Assembly (NCBI RefSeq): GCF_018614975.1
Contig: NZ_JAGGNR010000032.1
Span: 19,134 to 83,133, forward strand
Source of the DNA: Paenibacillus polymyxa
Lineage (GTDB): Bacteria; Bacillota; Bacilli; Paenibacillales; Paenibacillaceae
Direction: 5' to 3'
DNA: 64,000 nt
Shown: one piece after another, positions 28,148 to 37,060 of the stretch
Position numbering within the stretch: the stretch's first letter is position 1
How the letters are laid out: every line of letters starts with the position of its first letter
Translations under genes and position numbers: made by a program
Notes under the pieces: model-generated
Databases searched by the model: none
What the model was told of the DNA's origin: nothing
Seen by the model: only the letters and a program-made list of their open reading frames with translations

Positions 28148-29622
28148 GTGGTAACACACCAAGTCGTTTGTCAGGAAAAGGCCAGAAAGCTACTGGGAAT
28201 TCATCCGGGCGTGAAGGAAACCGTCGTCCGAACTCGGGTAAATCGGGTGGTGCATCTCGCTCCCAGAAACCCAAAACATCTGCTCGTGCATTGGCAGTCA
28301 AAGTACTGAGTGCTGTTGAGCAAGATGGAGCATACAGTAATCTGGAGTTGAACCGTCGTCTGAAAGAGGCAGATTTAAGCCCCGCAGATGCTGGACTAGC
28401 TACCGAATTGGTGTATGGAACAATCGCCAGATTAAATACACTTGATTATTTTCTGGAACGTTACGTCGCCAAAGGAGTATCCAAACTGCAACCATGGGTT
28501 CGTAGCCTGCTGCGAATTAGCGTATACCAGATGATATACCTGGATCGTATTCCGGAGCATGCCGTGGTGAGCGAAGCGGTTAATTTGGCGAAGAAACTGG
28601 GCCATCAGGGAATCTCGGGTATGGTGAATGGTGTGCTGCGCAATATGATCCGTAATCGGGATGAACTTCGTATTCCAGAACATCTGCCCGCTGCCGAACG
28701 TATTTCACTGGAGCATTCCCACCCGATATGGATGGTTGAACGCTGGATTGCCCAGTACGGCGAGGAGACGGCGGAAGCGATCTGTCGTGCGAATAATGAG
28801 CCGCCAGCGGTGAGTGTCCGGGTCAACACAACAATGACCACACGGGAGAAACTGATGCATGAGATGACCAGTACAGGTGCAGTCGTTGAAGCTTCTCAGC
28901 TGAGTTCCGATGGAATTCTTGTACGTAGTGGCGGAAACATGGCTCTAACGTCCTGGTATCGGGACGGGTTGTTCTCTGTACAGGACGAAAGTTCCATGCT
29001 TGTCGCTGAAGCCGTTGCGCCAGAAGTAGACCAACTTGTATTGGATTGCTGCGCAGCTCCAGGTGGTAAAACAGCTCACATGGCTGAGAAAATGCAGGAT
29101 CGCGGTCGTATTGTCGCGAATGATGTACATGCTCACAAGCGCCAGCTGATTCTGGATCAGGCGGAGCGTCTCGGTCTGAGCTGTATCGATGCTGTAACTG
29201 GAGATGCTCTTGATCTCAATGAACGGTACCCGGAAGCGTCGTTTGACCGCATTTTGCTGGATGCACCATGTTCAGGTCTGGGTGTTATTCGCCGCAAGCC
29301 TGATGTGAAATGGACCAAAACCGTAGAAGATATCGAAGATATCGCAGGCTTGCAGCGTGAACTGCTTGATCAGGTTGCGCCGTTGTTAAAACCAGGTGGT
29401 ATTCTGGTGTATAGCACGTGTACGATTGAGCCTGCTGAGAATGAGGATATGGTTGCAGATTTCTTGAATCGACATCCGGAATATCGTCCTGTGGAAACGT
29501 CCGTTTGGTCCGAATCGGAGACAATGAACTTGAAGGTTGTGAACGGAGGCGTTCAGATTTTGCCGCAATACGCTCACAGCGACGGATTTTTCATCGCACG
29601 GTTGACAAAAACAGCGGAATAA
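28144..29622 (+). CDS. rsmB: 16S rRNA m5C967 methyltransferase RsmB
   Basis: A 492-residue SAM-dependent methyltransferase acting on 16S rRNA. The first 50 residues are a low-complexity Ser/Gly/Lys linker not found in most homologues. A NusB-like RNA-binding domain follows (about 50-190), then the Rossmann core with DCCAAPGGKTAHMAEKM (about 300), the DAPCSGLGVIRRKPD motif (about 372, first catalytic Cys) and STCTIEPAENE (about 420, second Cys). It is translationally coupled to fmt. Confidence 0.93.
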   Translation: MSGNTPSRLSGKGQKATGNSSGREGNRRPNSGKSGGASRSQKPKTSARALAVKVLSAVEQDGAYSNLELNRRLKEADLSPADAGLATELVYGTIARLNTLDYFLERYVAKGVSKLQPWVRSLLRISVYQMIYLDRIPEHAVVSEAVNLAKKLGHQGISGMVNGVLRNMIRNRDELRIPEHLPAAERISLEHSHPIWMVERWIAQYGEETAEAICRANNEPPAVSVRVNTTMTTREKLMHEMTSTGAVVEASQLSSDGILVRSGGNMALTSWYRDGLFSVQDESSMLVAEAVAPEVDQLVLDCCAAPGGKTAHMAEKMQDRGRIVANDVHAHKRQLILDQAERLGLSCIDAVTGDALDLNERYPEASFDRILLDAPCSGLGVIRRKPDVKWTKTVEDIEDIAGLQRELLDQVAPLLKPGGILVYSTCTIEPAENEDMVADFLNRHPEYRPVETSVWSESETMNLKVVNGGVQILPQYAHSDGFFIARLTKTAE

Positions 29623-29648
29623 CAGTTTAATAGAGCACGGAAGCATGA

Positions 29649-29678
29649 CCGCCGAGGGGAACTTCGGCGGATTTCTTT
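29649..29678 (+). terminator. Terminator after rsmB
   Basis: A perfect CCGCCGA/TCGGCGG stem with an eight-base loop, followed by ATTTCTTT. The T-run is imperfect. Confidence 0.6.
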
Positions 29679-29741
29679 GTGATGGGACTTCGATATAATT
29701 GTCAGAGAATGTGATGACAGGGTGCGATGGCGGCATTGAGG

Positions 29742-29750
29742 TGTTATAAT
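29742..29750 (+). promoter_or_regulatory. Extended -10 promoter of the rlmN-stp-prkC unit
   Basis: TGTTATAAT at 29742-29750 is a consensus extended -10 element. No good -35 box is found 17 bases upstream, as often with extended -10 promoters. It would give a leader of about 120 bases before rlmN. Confidence 0.55.
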
Positions 29751-29875
29751 GCATGAAGTACAGCTATCAAGGGTATACATGGATGTAACGTGGTCTTTGT
29801 GATAGAATAGGACGAATGGAACGAAAAGAAGGAAGCCAAACGAAAAGAAAAGAAGGAATAGGTGTTGACAACAAA

Positions 29876-30916
29876 ATGAAACCTTTTATATATGATTATT
29901 CTCTGGAGCAACTGCAGCAATGGGCTGTTGAGAATGGGGAGCCGGCGTTTCGCGGTGGCCAAATCTTTGACTGGATTTATGTAAAACGCGTGAATGATTT
30001 CAGTGAAATGACGAATCTGTCCAAGCCATTGCGTGAAAAACTGACAGAGCAATTTGAATTCGTAACGCTTAAGGAAATTACCAAGTTTGAATCCAAGGAT
30101 GGAACGGTTAAATTCCTCTTTGGTCTTCATGATGATCATGCCATTGAGACAGTAATTATGAAGCATAACTACGGGAACAGCATTTGTGTAACCACACAGG
30201 TTGGTTGTCGTATTGGTTGTACGTTCTGTGCATCCACACTAGGTGGACTCAAGCGTAACCTTACAGCTGGGGAGATTGTTGCTCAGGTTGTGCAGGCTCA
30301 GAAAATTTTGGATGAACGCGGCGAGCGTGTCAGCAGCATTGTGATCATGGGTTCTGGCGAACCTTTCGAAAACTATGAAGCTACGATGACTTTCTTGCGC
30401 ATTATGATTCATGAGAAAGGGCTGAACATCGGTCAGCGTCACATCACGGTATCCACGAGTGGAATCGTTCCAAACATCTACAAGTTTGCGGATGAAGATA
30501 CACAGATTAACCTCGCCATTTCGATCCATGCACCAAATGATGCACTGCGTTCGAAATTGATGCCGGTTAACCGCCGTTTTCCTTTTGAAGACGTGATGGA
30601 GTCCCTTCGTTATTATCTGGCCAAAACAGGTCGGAGAATTACGTTTGAGTATGCACTTATTGGTGGAGTAAACGATCAGCCGGAGCATGCAGCAGAACTG
30701 GCAAGTGTGCTTAAGAACATGTTGTGCCACGTGAATCTGATTCCGGTTAACCATGTACCTGAACGCAAATACGTAAGAACATCGAGAAGCGACATTTTCA
30801 ATTTTCAGAAGATTCTCTCGGAACAGGGTGTTAATGTAACCATTCGTCGTGAACAGGGACATGATATTGCTGCCGCTTGCGGTCAGCTTCGTGCAAAGCA
30901 TATGGAGTTGAGGTGA
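29876..30916 (+). CDS. rlmN: 23S rRNA A2503 methyltransferase RlmN
   Basis: A 346-residue radical-SAM enzyme that methylates C2 of A2503 in 23S rRNA and A37 in some tRNAs. The ATG at 29876 (MKPFIYDYSLEQL) fits homologues; the 20 basic codons before it are not conserved. The Fe-S motif CxxxCxxC is CRIGCTFC (about residues 105-112), and the second catalytic cysteine is in the C-terminal AAACGQLR. The IMGSGEPFENY segment binds SAM. The phosphatase gene starts seven bases after the stop. Confidence 0.95.
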   Translation: MKPFIYDYSLEQLQQWAVENGEPAFRGGQIFDWIYVKRVNDFSEMTNLSKPLREKLTEQFEFVTLKEITKFESKDGTVKFLFGLHDDHAIETVIMKHNYGNSICVTTQVGCRIGCTFCASTLGGLKRNLTAGEIVAQVVQAQKILDERGERVSSIVIMGSGEPFENYEATMTFLRIMIHEKGLNIGQRHITVSTSGIVPNIYKFADEDTQINLAISIHAPNDALRSKLMPVNRRFPFEDVMESLRYYLAKTGRRITFEYALIGGVNDQPEHAAELASVLKNMLCHVNLIPVNHVPERKYVRTSRSDIFNFQKILSEQGVNVTIRREQGHDIAAACGQLRAKHMELR

Positions 30917-30923
30917 GAACGTT

Positions 30924-31700
30924 TTGATCAAAACAGTTCATGTGAGCCATATCGGACGAGTGCGTTCGGTGAATGAAGATTCAGCCTGGATTCGTAATCT
31001 CGATACAGGATATATTCTGGGTATTGTTGCCGATGGCATGGGTGGACATCTTGCAGGGGATACGGCAAGCCGCTTGGCAGTAGAGACGCTGGTACAAGAT
31101 CTGGGAACACTGGAACCAGGTCTGTCACATGCGTCTCTGTCTGCGGCTCTCAGCGATGCTATTTTGCATGCCAACGAAGTTATCTTCCGCACGGCTTCCA
31201 CAGATGACAAGTATCACAACATGGGAACAACGGTGGTTGCGGCATTATTGAACGATACGGAAGGTGTTATTGGACACATTGGTGATAGCAGAGCCTACAA
31301 AATTGCGAATAAAGCTGTGATCCAGCTAACTGAGGACCATACACTGGTGAATGAATTGTTCAAAAATGGTCAGATCAGCAAAGAGGATGTGTCCCATCAT
31401 CCACGTCGCAACGTGCTGACTCGTGCGCTTGGAACAGATGCCGAGGTGAAGGTAGACCTGGATACCGTCAAGCTGGAGGAAGGCGAAGTTCTTCTCCTGT
31501 GCAGTGATGGTCTCAGTAACCTGGTCAGCAATGAGCAGATTATTCAGGTTGCTGGCAATCTGGAACTGGCATTGGAAGATCGGGCAGACCGACTGCTTCA
31601 GTTGGCTTTACTTGCTGGGGGAGACGACAACATCACGCTTGCTTTGTTTGAGTTGCAGAGGGAAGGTTCCGTGGATACGGAAACGGGGTGTGAGTCATGA
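30924..31700 (+). CDS. stp: PP2C-type Ser/Thr protein phosphatase (Stp/PrpC)
   Basis: A 258-residue metal-dependent phosphatase that reverses PrkC phosphorylation. It uses a TTG start at 30924 behind GAGGTGAG. The PP2C motifs are visible: SVNEDSAW (about 15-22), VADGMGGH (about 35-42), GTTVVAAL, GDSRAYKI, LCSDGLSNLV and GGDDNITL (metal Asp). It overlaps prkC by four bases (ATGA), so the opposing kinase and phosphatase are made in a fixed ratio. Confidence 0.94.
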   Translation: MIKTVHVSHIGRVRSVNEDSAWIRNLDTGYILGIVADGMGGHLAGDTASRLAVETLVQDLGTLEPGLSHASLSAALSDAILHANEVIFRTASTDDKYHNMGTTVVAALLNDTEGVIGHIGDSRAYKIANKAVIQLTEDHTLVNELFKNGQISKEDVSHHPRRNVLTRALGTDAEVKVDLDTVKLEEGEVLLLCSDGLSNLVSNEQIIQVAGNLELALEDRADRLLQLALLAGGDDNITLALFELQREGSVDTETGCES

Positions 31701-33907
31701 TTGGGCACCAGCTAGGCGGACGCTATGAAGTGATTGAGCGTGTCGGTGGCGGCGGCATGGCTCTTGTGTACAAAGCCCAGGATCTTCTGTTGAACCGGAA
31801 TGTAGCGATCAAAGTCCTTAGACAACAGTTTGTGCATGACGAAGAGTTTATTCGCCGTTTCCGCAGGGAAGCACAATCCGCAGCATCGCTGTCTCATCCG
31901 AATGTAGTTAGCATTTATGACGTGGGGCAGGAAGATGACGTTCATTATATTGTCATGGAGTACGTGGAAGGCAAAAACCTGAATGAAATTATCAAAGAAC
32001 GTGCCCCTCTGCAGGTGGACGAATCGGTGCGAATCGCTTCCCAGATTGCAGATGCTCTTGATCATGCACATCATAATCAAATCATTCATCGGGATATCAA
32101 ACCCCACAATATATTAATTGGCCGGAATGGCCGTGTGAAAGTAACGGATTTCGGGATTGCCCGTGCCGTGACATCAACAACGATTACACAGACGGGTTCT
32201 GTAGTTGGTTCTGTACATTACTTCTCACCGGAGCATGCCAAAGGCATCGTTACTGGTGAAAAATCGGACTTATATTCTCTTGGGATCGTACTCTACCAAA
32301 TGTTGACTGGGCAACTTCCGTTTCTGGGTGAAAGTCCAATCAGTGTGGCATTGAAGCATTTGCAAGAAGAGTTCGATGAACCACGCAAATTCAATCCATT
32401 GATTCCGCAAAGTGTGGAAAATGTCATCTTAAAATCCATGCGTAAAAATCCGCAGGAACGTTATCAGTCGGCCAAAGAAATGCAGACCGATCTGGAAACT
32501 TGCCTGATGCCGGAGAGACGTAATGAAACGAAGATTGATTTTCCGGATGAGGATGATATAGACCAGACTCGCGTAATGCCAGCGATCAAGCCTGAACCGC
32601 GCGGAGTTACATCCACGGGTGCGGTGCCAGTGATGGAGTCTGACGAAGAAACTGGCAAGGGTAAGGCGAAATCCAAGAGCTGGAAGAAACCAGCACTACT
32701 CATTTCATTAACCGTTCTTATTCTAATCGCCATGGTGGGCGTTGTATGGTATGTCAAGGGTATGCTGGTTGTACCTGAAGTAACTGTGCCTAACGTGATC
32801 ACTCAGACGGAAGAGAAAGCTCGGGAAATGCTTGAGGAGAAAGGACTCGTCGTCAGTGATGAGGTCATCCGTCTGTACCAGGAAGGTGTCGAACCCGGTA
32901 TCGTCTATGAACAGAGCAAAAAAGAAGGCGATGTTGTCAAAGAAGGTTCTGAGGTCCAGATCAGTGTTGGTGCAAAAAAAGAACTTTTGAAGATGATTGA
33001 TGTCAAACAAGAAACCTATGATGAGGCTGTCAAGAAGTTGACTGCGCTTGGCATTAAGGAAGATCAGATTCAGCGGAAAGATGACTTCTCCAATGATGTG
33101 GCTTCAGGTTCTGTTATTTCCCAGACGCCGGGTGTGAATGAGGAATTCGATCCTGTGACAGTCCAGATTGAGTTGACTGTAAGTAAAGGCACTGAAACGG
33201 TCAAAATGCCTGATCTGAAAAATCATACCCGCAGTGAAGCCGAAGAAAAACTAAAATCTGCTGGACTTGTGCTTGCTCAGGTGCAGGAAGAATCAAGTTA
33301 TACGGTGGAAAAGGGCAAAGTGACGCAGCAATGGCCTGTGGAAGCGGGCGCAGACGTACGTCCTGGCGATAAGATTACAATCTTTATTAGTACAGGGTAT
33401 CCGCCCGAAGCGCTGGAATATCCTTTTAATATCAATGTATCACCCAAAGAAGAGGGCAAAAAAAGTAAAATCCGTATCACATATGAAGACGCACGCGGCA
33501 AGAATCAGGAATGGGGAACACGCACCGTGAACTCAACCCAGACCTTGACCATTCCACTTGTGCTCGCTCCAAATGAAAATGGGGCTGTGTCCGTATATCG
33601 TGATGGACAGTTCCTGGATACGTATCTTGTCTCCTACATTGAAGCCAAAAACGGAACAGTGAATGTACCTTCCATTGACCCGGAACAAAGCACTGAGACG
33701 TCGCCAGAAAATGAGCCTGATCCAGGTGAAGGTAGCGTTGATGAAGGCAGCGTTGATCCCAATCAGGAAGGTGAACCTGAGTCCACACCGGCAGACGGTG
33801 AGGGTGACAGCGTAGATGAGGACACTTCTGCCATGAATAATGGTAAGGGGCACGGCAAGGAAAAAGAGAAGAAAAAGGAAGTCATTAACGCATCAAGCCG
33901 TCCATAA
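31697..33907 (+). CDS. prkC: PASTA-domain Ser/Thr protein kinase (PrkC/Stk1)
   Basis: A 736-residue transmembrane kinase. The cytoplasmic kinase (about 10-270) has GGGGMALVYKA, the HRDIKPHNILI catalytic loop and the DFGIARA magnesium motif. A juxtamembrane linker leads to one membrane helix (about 331-353). Three PASTA repeats follow outside the cell (starting near 358, 425 and 494), which in the family bind muropeptides and signal germination or growth. An Ig-like domain (about 565-650) and a strongly acidic tail ending in a Lys-rich segment (KGHGKEKEKKKE) extend it beyond the usual 650 residues. The tail is a lineage-specific addition of unknown role. Confidence 0.94.
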   Translation: MIGHQLGGRYEVIERVGGGGMALVYKAQDLLLNRNVAIKVLRQQFVHDEEFIRRFRREAQSAASLSHPNVVSIYDVGQEDDVHYIVMEYVEGKNLNEIIKERAPLQVDESVRIASQIADALDHAHHNQIIHRDIKPHNILIGRNGRVKVTDFGIARAVTSTTITQTGSVVGSVHYFSPEHAKGIVTGEKSDLYSLGIVLYQMLTGQLPFLGESPISVALKHLQEEFDEPRKFNPLIPQSVENVILKSMRKNPQERYQSAKEMQTDLETCLMPERRNETKIDFPDEDDIDQTRVMPAIKPEPRGVTSTGAVPVMESDEETGKGKAKSKSWKKPALLISLTVLILIAMVGVVWYVKGMLVVPEVTVPNVITQTEEKAREMLEEKGLVVSDEVIRLYQEGVEPGIVYEQSKKEGDVVKEGSEVQISVGAKKELLKMIDVKQETYDEAVKKLTALGIKEDQIQRKDDFSNDVASGSVISQTPGVNEEFDPVTVQIELTVSKGTETVKMPDLKNHTRSEAEEKLKSAGLVLAQVQEESSYTVEKGKVTQQWPVEAGADVRPGDKITIFISTGYPPEALEYPFNINVSPKEEGKKSKIRITYEDARGKNQEWGTRTVNSTQTLTIPLVLAPNENGAVSVYRDGQFLDTYLVSYIEAKNGTVNVPSIDPEQSTETSPENEPDPGEGSVDEGSVDPNQEGEPESTPADGEGDSVDEDTSAMNNGKGHGKEKEKKKEVINASSRP

Positions 33908-33968
33908 GGGCGGCTTATGCTGGCGTCTGGAGTAAATGTACCACCATCTAAAGGAGGGCGTCGGAGCT

Positions 33969-34877
33969 ATGCCAGAAGGTATCATCGTTAAAGCGCTAAG
34001 CGGTTACTATTATGTCATGCCAGTGGAAGACAACGGGGTTCCTTCGGTTGAAGGTTCCGCCGTTCAATGTCGAGCCAGAGGTATCTTCAGAAAACGGGGA
34101 ACATCACCACTTGTAGGTGATCGCGTTAGCTACATGTTGACTGAGAACGGAGAAGGAACGGTTGATGAAATTCGGAAGCGTGAGACGGAACTTATCCGTC
34201 CTCCTGTAGCCAATGTAAGTTTGGCTGTTCTCGTGTTCTCTGTGAAGGAACCGGATATGAACCTGAACCTGTTGGACAAGTTCCTTGTTCACATCGAGCA
34301 GGCGGGGCTGGATGCACTCATTGTGTTGACCAAACTGGATTTGGCTGATCCAGCCAAAGACACTGTTGCTGAAGTAAAAGCATTGTATGAACAGGTTGGT
34401 TATGAAGTGATCTCCACAAGTTCACGTACCGGTGAAGGCAGTGAATTGCTCAGAGATCGTCTGGCTGGTAAGATCAGCGTATTCTCCGGACAATCCGGTG
34501 TAGGCAAGTCTTCGATGTTAAATGCATTGATGCCGGGCCTGACGCTGGAGACAAATGCGATCAGCATGCGGCTAGGACGAGGGAAACACACCACCAGGCA
34601 CGTGGAGCTTATTCCGTTGGATAATGGCGGATTTGTTGCGGATACGCCAGGATTCAGCCAACTGGACTTTCTGGAGATCGGTGTGGAGGAACTCTCCACT
34701 TGTTTCCGGGAATTCGCCCAGTTTGCAGATCAGTGCAAATTCCGAGGTTGTACCCATACACATGAACCAAGCTGTCGTGTGCTTGCGGCCAAGGAGGAAG
34801 GTCTGATCTCCGAAAGCCGATATCAGCACTATGTGCTATTCCTGACCGAAATGAAAGATAAGAAGCGGAGGTATTAA
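33969..34877 (+). CDS. rsgA: Ribosome small-subunit GTPase RsgA
   Basis: A 302-residue circularly permuted GTPase that checks late 30S maturation. The ATG at 33969 is 11 bases after AAGGAGG. An OB-fold (1-75) is followed by the permuted G motifs: TKLDL (G4), GQSGVGKSSMLNAL (G1, about 175-188), DTPGFSQL (G3). The C-terminal zinc site is CKFRGCTHTHEPSC (about 258-271). It precedes rpe as in Bacillus. Confidence 0.95.
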   Translation: MPEGIIVKALSGYYYVMPVEDNGVPSVEGSAVQCRARGIFRKRGTSPLVGDRVSYMLTENGEGTVDEIRKRETELIRPPVANVSLAVLVFSVKEPDMNLNLLDKFLVHIEQAGLDALIVLTKLDLADPAKDTVAEVKALYEQVGYEVISTSSRTGEGSELLRDRLAGKISVFSGQSGVGKSSMLNALMPGLTLETNAISMRLGRGKHTTRHVELIPLDNGGFVADTPGFSQLDFLEIGVEELSTCFREFAQFADQCKFRGCTHTHEPSCRVLAAKEEGLISESRYQHYVLFLTEMKDKKRRY

Positions 34878-34878
34878 C

Positions 34879-35538
34879 ATGATTAAAATTGCCCCATCGA
34901 TATTATCAGCTGATTTTGCCCGCCTTGGTGCGGAAGTTGCAGAAGCTCAAGCTGCAGGAGGAGACTGGATTCATGTTGACGTTATGGACGGCCATTTCGT
35001 CCCTAATATTACGCTTGGACCTGCGATTGTGAAGGCAATCGCTCCACATACAAGCTTGCCGCTCGATGTGCATTTGATGATTGAGAATCCGGAGCGTTAT
35101 GTTGAGGAATTTGCCAAAGCGGGTGCAGCGGTTATTACCGTCCATGCTGAAGCTTGCGTGCATCTGCACCGGGTTATTCACTTGATCAAGGAACAGGGAG
35201 TGAAGGCGGGTGTTGCCCTTAATCCGGGAACGCCGGCGAGTGCTATTCAGGAAGTGCTGGACGATGTAGATATGGTACTGGTCATGACTGTAAATCCAGG
35301 TTTTGGCGGACAAGCTTTCATCTCGGGCACCATGAACAAAATTAAGCAAATTCGCACTTGGCTGAATGAAAAAGGACGTCATGATGTACATATCGAAGTA
35401 GATGGCGGAATTGCAGCCGATACAGCCCCGCTTGTGGTGGAAGCTGGAGCGGATGTACTCGTTGCTGGGAGTGCCGTATTTGGCCGTGAGGATCGTGCTG
35501 CCGCGATTACTGAAATTCGCAGTAGCTACGGAGGCTGA
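34879..35538 (+). CDS. rpe: Ribulose-phosphate 3-epimerase
   Basis: A 219-residue TIM-barrel enzyme of the pentose phosphate pathway, converting ribulose 5-phosphate to xylulose 5-phosphate. Metal and substrate residues lie in SILSADFARL (7-16), HVDVMDGHFVPN (32-43), DVHLMIENP (about 63), VMTVNPGFGGQ (about 135) and EVDGGI (about 173). It starts one base after the rsgA stop, with its GGAGG inside rsgA. Confidence 0.96.
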   Translation: MIKIAPSILSADFARLGAEVAEAQAAGGDWIHVDVMDGHFVPNITLGPAIVKAIAPHTSLPLDVHLMIENPERYVEEFAKAGAAVITVHAEACVHLHRVIHLIKEQGVKAGVALNPGTPASAIQEVLDDVDMVLVMTVNPGFGGQAFISGTMNKIKQIRTWLNEKGRHDVHIEVDGGIAADTAPLVVEAGADVLVAGSAVFGREDRAAAITEIRSSYGG

Positions 35539-35541
35539 TCT

Positions 35542-35793
35542 ATGACCCTCAAGGAGACACTGTGGACGATGGCTGCGAGTCTCGTGACGGGACTTGTGCT
35601 TGCTTTGTTTGCGGTTATTCAATCCCCGTTTAATGCCATTACGTCATTAATCGGGGTGGGCGTTGTTATTATGTATTTCCGCAAATTTGATCGTACGGGA
35701 CATCGGGTTACTTTTGTCATATTCAGCATACTGTATTATGTATTGAGTGTTTTCATGATCGCTGTCTATCAATATATTCCTGCCCAAACGTAA
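35542..35793 (+). CDS. Small hypothetical membrane protein
   Basis: An 83-residue protein with two to three hydrophobic segments (about 8-25, 29-45 and 56-77) separated by a short basic loop (YFRKFDRTGHR). It starts three bases after rpe behind GGAGG, so it is translated from the same message. It occupies the place where Bacillus has thiN but shows no resemblance to it. I do not recognise the family. It is plausibly expressed because of its position, ribosome binding site and following terminator. Confidence 0.7.
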   Translation: MTLKETLWTMAASLVTGLVLALFAVIQSPFNAITSLIGVGVVIMYFRKFDRTGHRVTFVIFSILYYVLSVFMIAVYQYIPAQT

Positions 35794-35852
35794 ATGACCT
35801 GATCTTCGGGCTTGTCATTGTGGAATAGGGATCGAAGGTTCCGCATAAATAT

Positions 35853-35887
35853 GGTTACATGAGCAGGTTTCTCATGTAGCCTTTTTT
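35853..35887 (+). terminator. Terminator after rpe operon
   Basis: GGTTACATGAG and CTCATGTAGCC form an 11-bp stem (one G-T pair) with a seven-base loop, then six T residues. Confidence 0.9.
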
Positions 35888-35960
35888 GTCGTGTTTGAGG
35901 TAAAGAAGGCCTGAAGCATAGGATACGGCGGACGCATGAGCATGATGGGGAGGGTGAATT

Positions 35961-36041
35961 ATGAAATTTTACACATTCAAACTGCCGAAGTTTTTGGGAG
36001 GGTTTGTAAAGGCGATTCTTAATACGTTTCAAAAGCACTGA
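35961..36041 (+). CDS. spoVM: Stage V sporulation protein M (26 residues)
   Basis: A 26-residue amphipathic peptide starting MKFYTFKLPKFLGG and ending in a basic QKH tail. It closely matches B. subtilis SpoVM, the forespore-membrane curvature sensor that anchors SpoIVA and starts coat assembly. The helix-breaking Pro at position 9 is conserved. The ATG at 35961 follows GGGGAGGG. CATAGGATA at 35917-35925 resembles the -10 box of the mother-cell sigma factors (CATAnnnTA) and would start transcription about 30 bases before the gene, though no good -35 box is visible. It lies between rpe and rpmB, the same neighbourhood as in Bacillus. Confidence 0.93.
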   Translation: MKFYTFKLPKFLGGFVKAILNTFQKH

Positions 36042-36171
36042 TCCGATTGATAAGGTAACAGGGAATACCGCCGCTTTGGCTCAGGCTTATCTGGAATTCG
36101 TACCTGCGAAGCGCCATGCGGCGGCCATTCACATGTTAATGAGCGTATTCAAGAATCCTTTTTTGAATACC

Positions 36172-36204
36172 AAAAAAGCACCTGCAAGGAACAAGGTGCT
36201 TTTT
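36172..36204. terminator. Bidirectional terminator between spoVM and rpmB
   Basis: AAAAAAGCACCT and AGGTGCTTTTT arms can end both convergent transcripts. A second 8-bp hairpin, GTATTCAA/TTGAATAC, lies immediately left at 36145-36170. Confidence 0.85.
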
Positions 36205-36234
36205 GCTTACCCGATTTATAGTAGCTTTGCGTGA

Positions 36235-36423
36235 TTATACGCGAGTCACTTTACCGGCTTTCAGTGCACGGGTGCTTACGTATACACGTTTTGGTTTGCC
36301 GTCAACGAGAATGCGGACCTTCTGAACGTTTACGCCCCAAGTACGACGGTTACGGTTGTTAGCGTGGGATACGTGGTTACCGGTGCCCGGTTTCTTACCT
36401 GTCACATAACATTTGCGAGACAT
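36235..36423 (-). CDS. rpmB: 50S ribosomal protein L28
   Basis: A 62-residue ribosomal protein. The start MSRKCYVTGKKPGTGNHVSHA and the basic NNRNRRTWGVNVQKV segment are typical of Firmicute L28; the single Cys5 shows it is the zinc-free form. GGAGGTG precedes the ATG at 36423 on the minus strand. It is monocistronic, with its own strong promoter and a bidirectional terminator. Confidence 0.96.
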   Translation of the reverse strand: MSRKCYVTGKKPGTGNHVSHANNRNRRTWGVNVQKVRILVDGKPKRVYVSTRALKAGKVTRV

Positions 36424-37060
36424 AGATTACACCTCCTATCCTAAAATAACCAGTTGCCTTCAGAAACGAAAAGTCATTCCATAAGGACTAAATTGTTCTT
36501 CCTGATCATAAAGATCAGTTTTCAGTAGCTAATGGCGTTGTTTAAGCCGGCATGAACCGGATCATTTCCATTACTTAACCTGCATAAAACAATACTTGAA
36601 TATAATATCATAATTAAAAAAGCTTCGTCAACTGATCCAAAAACTTTATTTATTTCTCCTGTCTAATATAGTACAATGTTGAGTAGTCCATAATACAGTG
36701 GTGAACAGGCTGTTGCCGCGAGGAAGTCGGAGAATAAACCGTACCTAGAGGTCGGTGGTCTGCTTTTTGGCAACGCTGTGAGCTGCGGCATTCCATCATT
36801 GGCACCAGTCTCCATGCGGCATTCATGCCGGCTCTTGATACCGGTGCATATCCGTATGCCCCGAAGTTAGGGGTGCAGAGAGTGCAGGATATTGGTAGCC
36901 CGGCCGCCCAGACCGTTAATCCGGCTGACATGTTGTATTGTATGCCTGTGCCGGACAAGGTATGGACGAAGAATAACGCAGTCCGCGTTAGCGCATGAAC
37001 AGACCAGACACATCTTGGTGCAAGGTGTTCGTGTATCAAGCTAGGAAGGGGAATTCTCAC
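36424..37060. other. Long region between divergent rpmB and fakA
   Basis: The left part is the rpmB leader and promoter; its leader holds a perfect CTGATC/GATCAG hairpin. The part from 36680 to 37060 is more GC-rich and holds several small hairpins (TAACGC/GCGTTA at about 36974-36990; CCCC/GGGG near 36859-36874). One plus-strand frame is free of stops from 36738 to the TGA at about 36998 but has no start codon with a ribosome binding site. It could be a structured fakA leader or a decayed gene. Bacillus has an asp23-type gene (yloU) here; I see no match to it. Confidence 0.45.
36602..36631 (-). promoter_or_regulatory. Sigma-A promoter of rpmB
   Basis: On the minus strand TTGACG (36626-36631) and TATTAT (36602-36607) are 18 bases apart. 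This gives a leader of about 170 bases before the L28 start codon. Confidence 0.65.

Noticed and set aside
36042..36233. Stop-free frame directly after spoVM
   Set aside because: No start codon with a ribosome binding site; it runs through the bidirectional terminator shared with rpmB.
36650..37060. 136-codon minus-strand frame in the fakA upstream region
   Set aside because: No ribosome binding site, odd amino-acid composition rich in Cys/Arg/Pro, and it covers the fakA ribosome binding site and the candidate fakA promoter.
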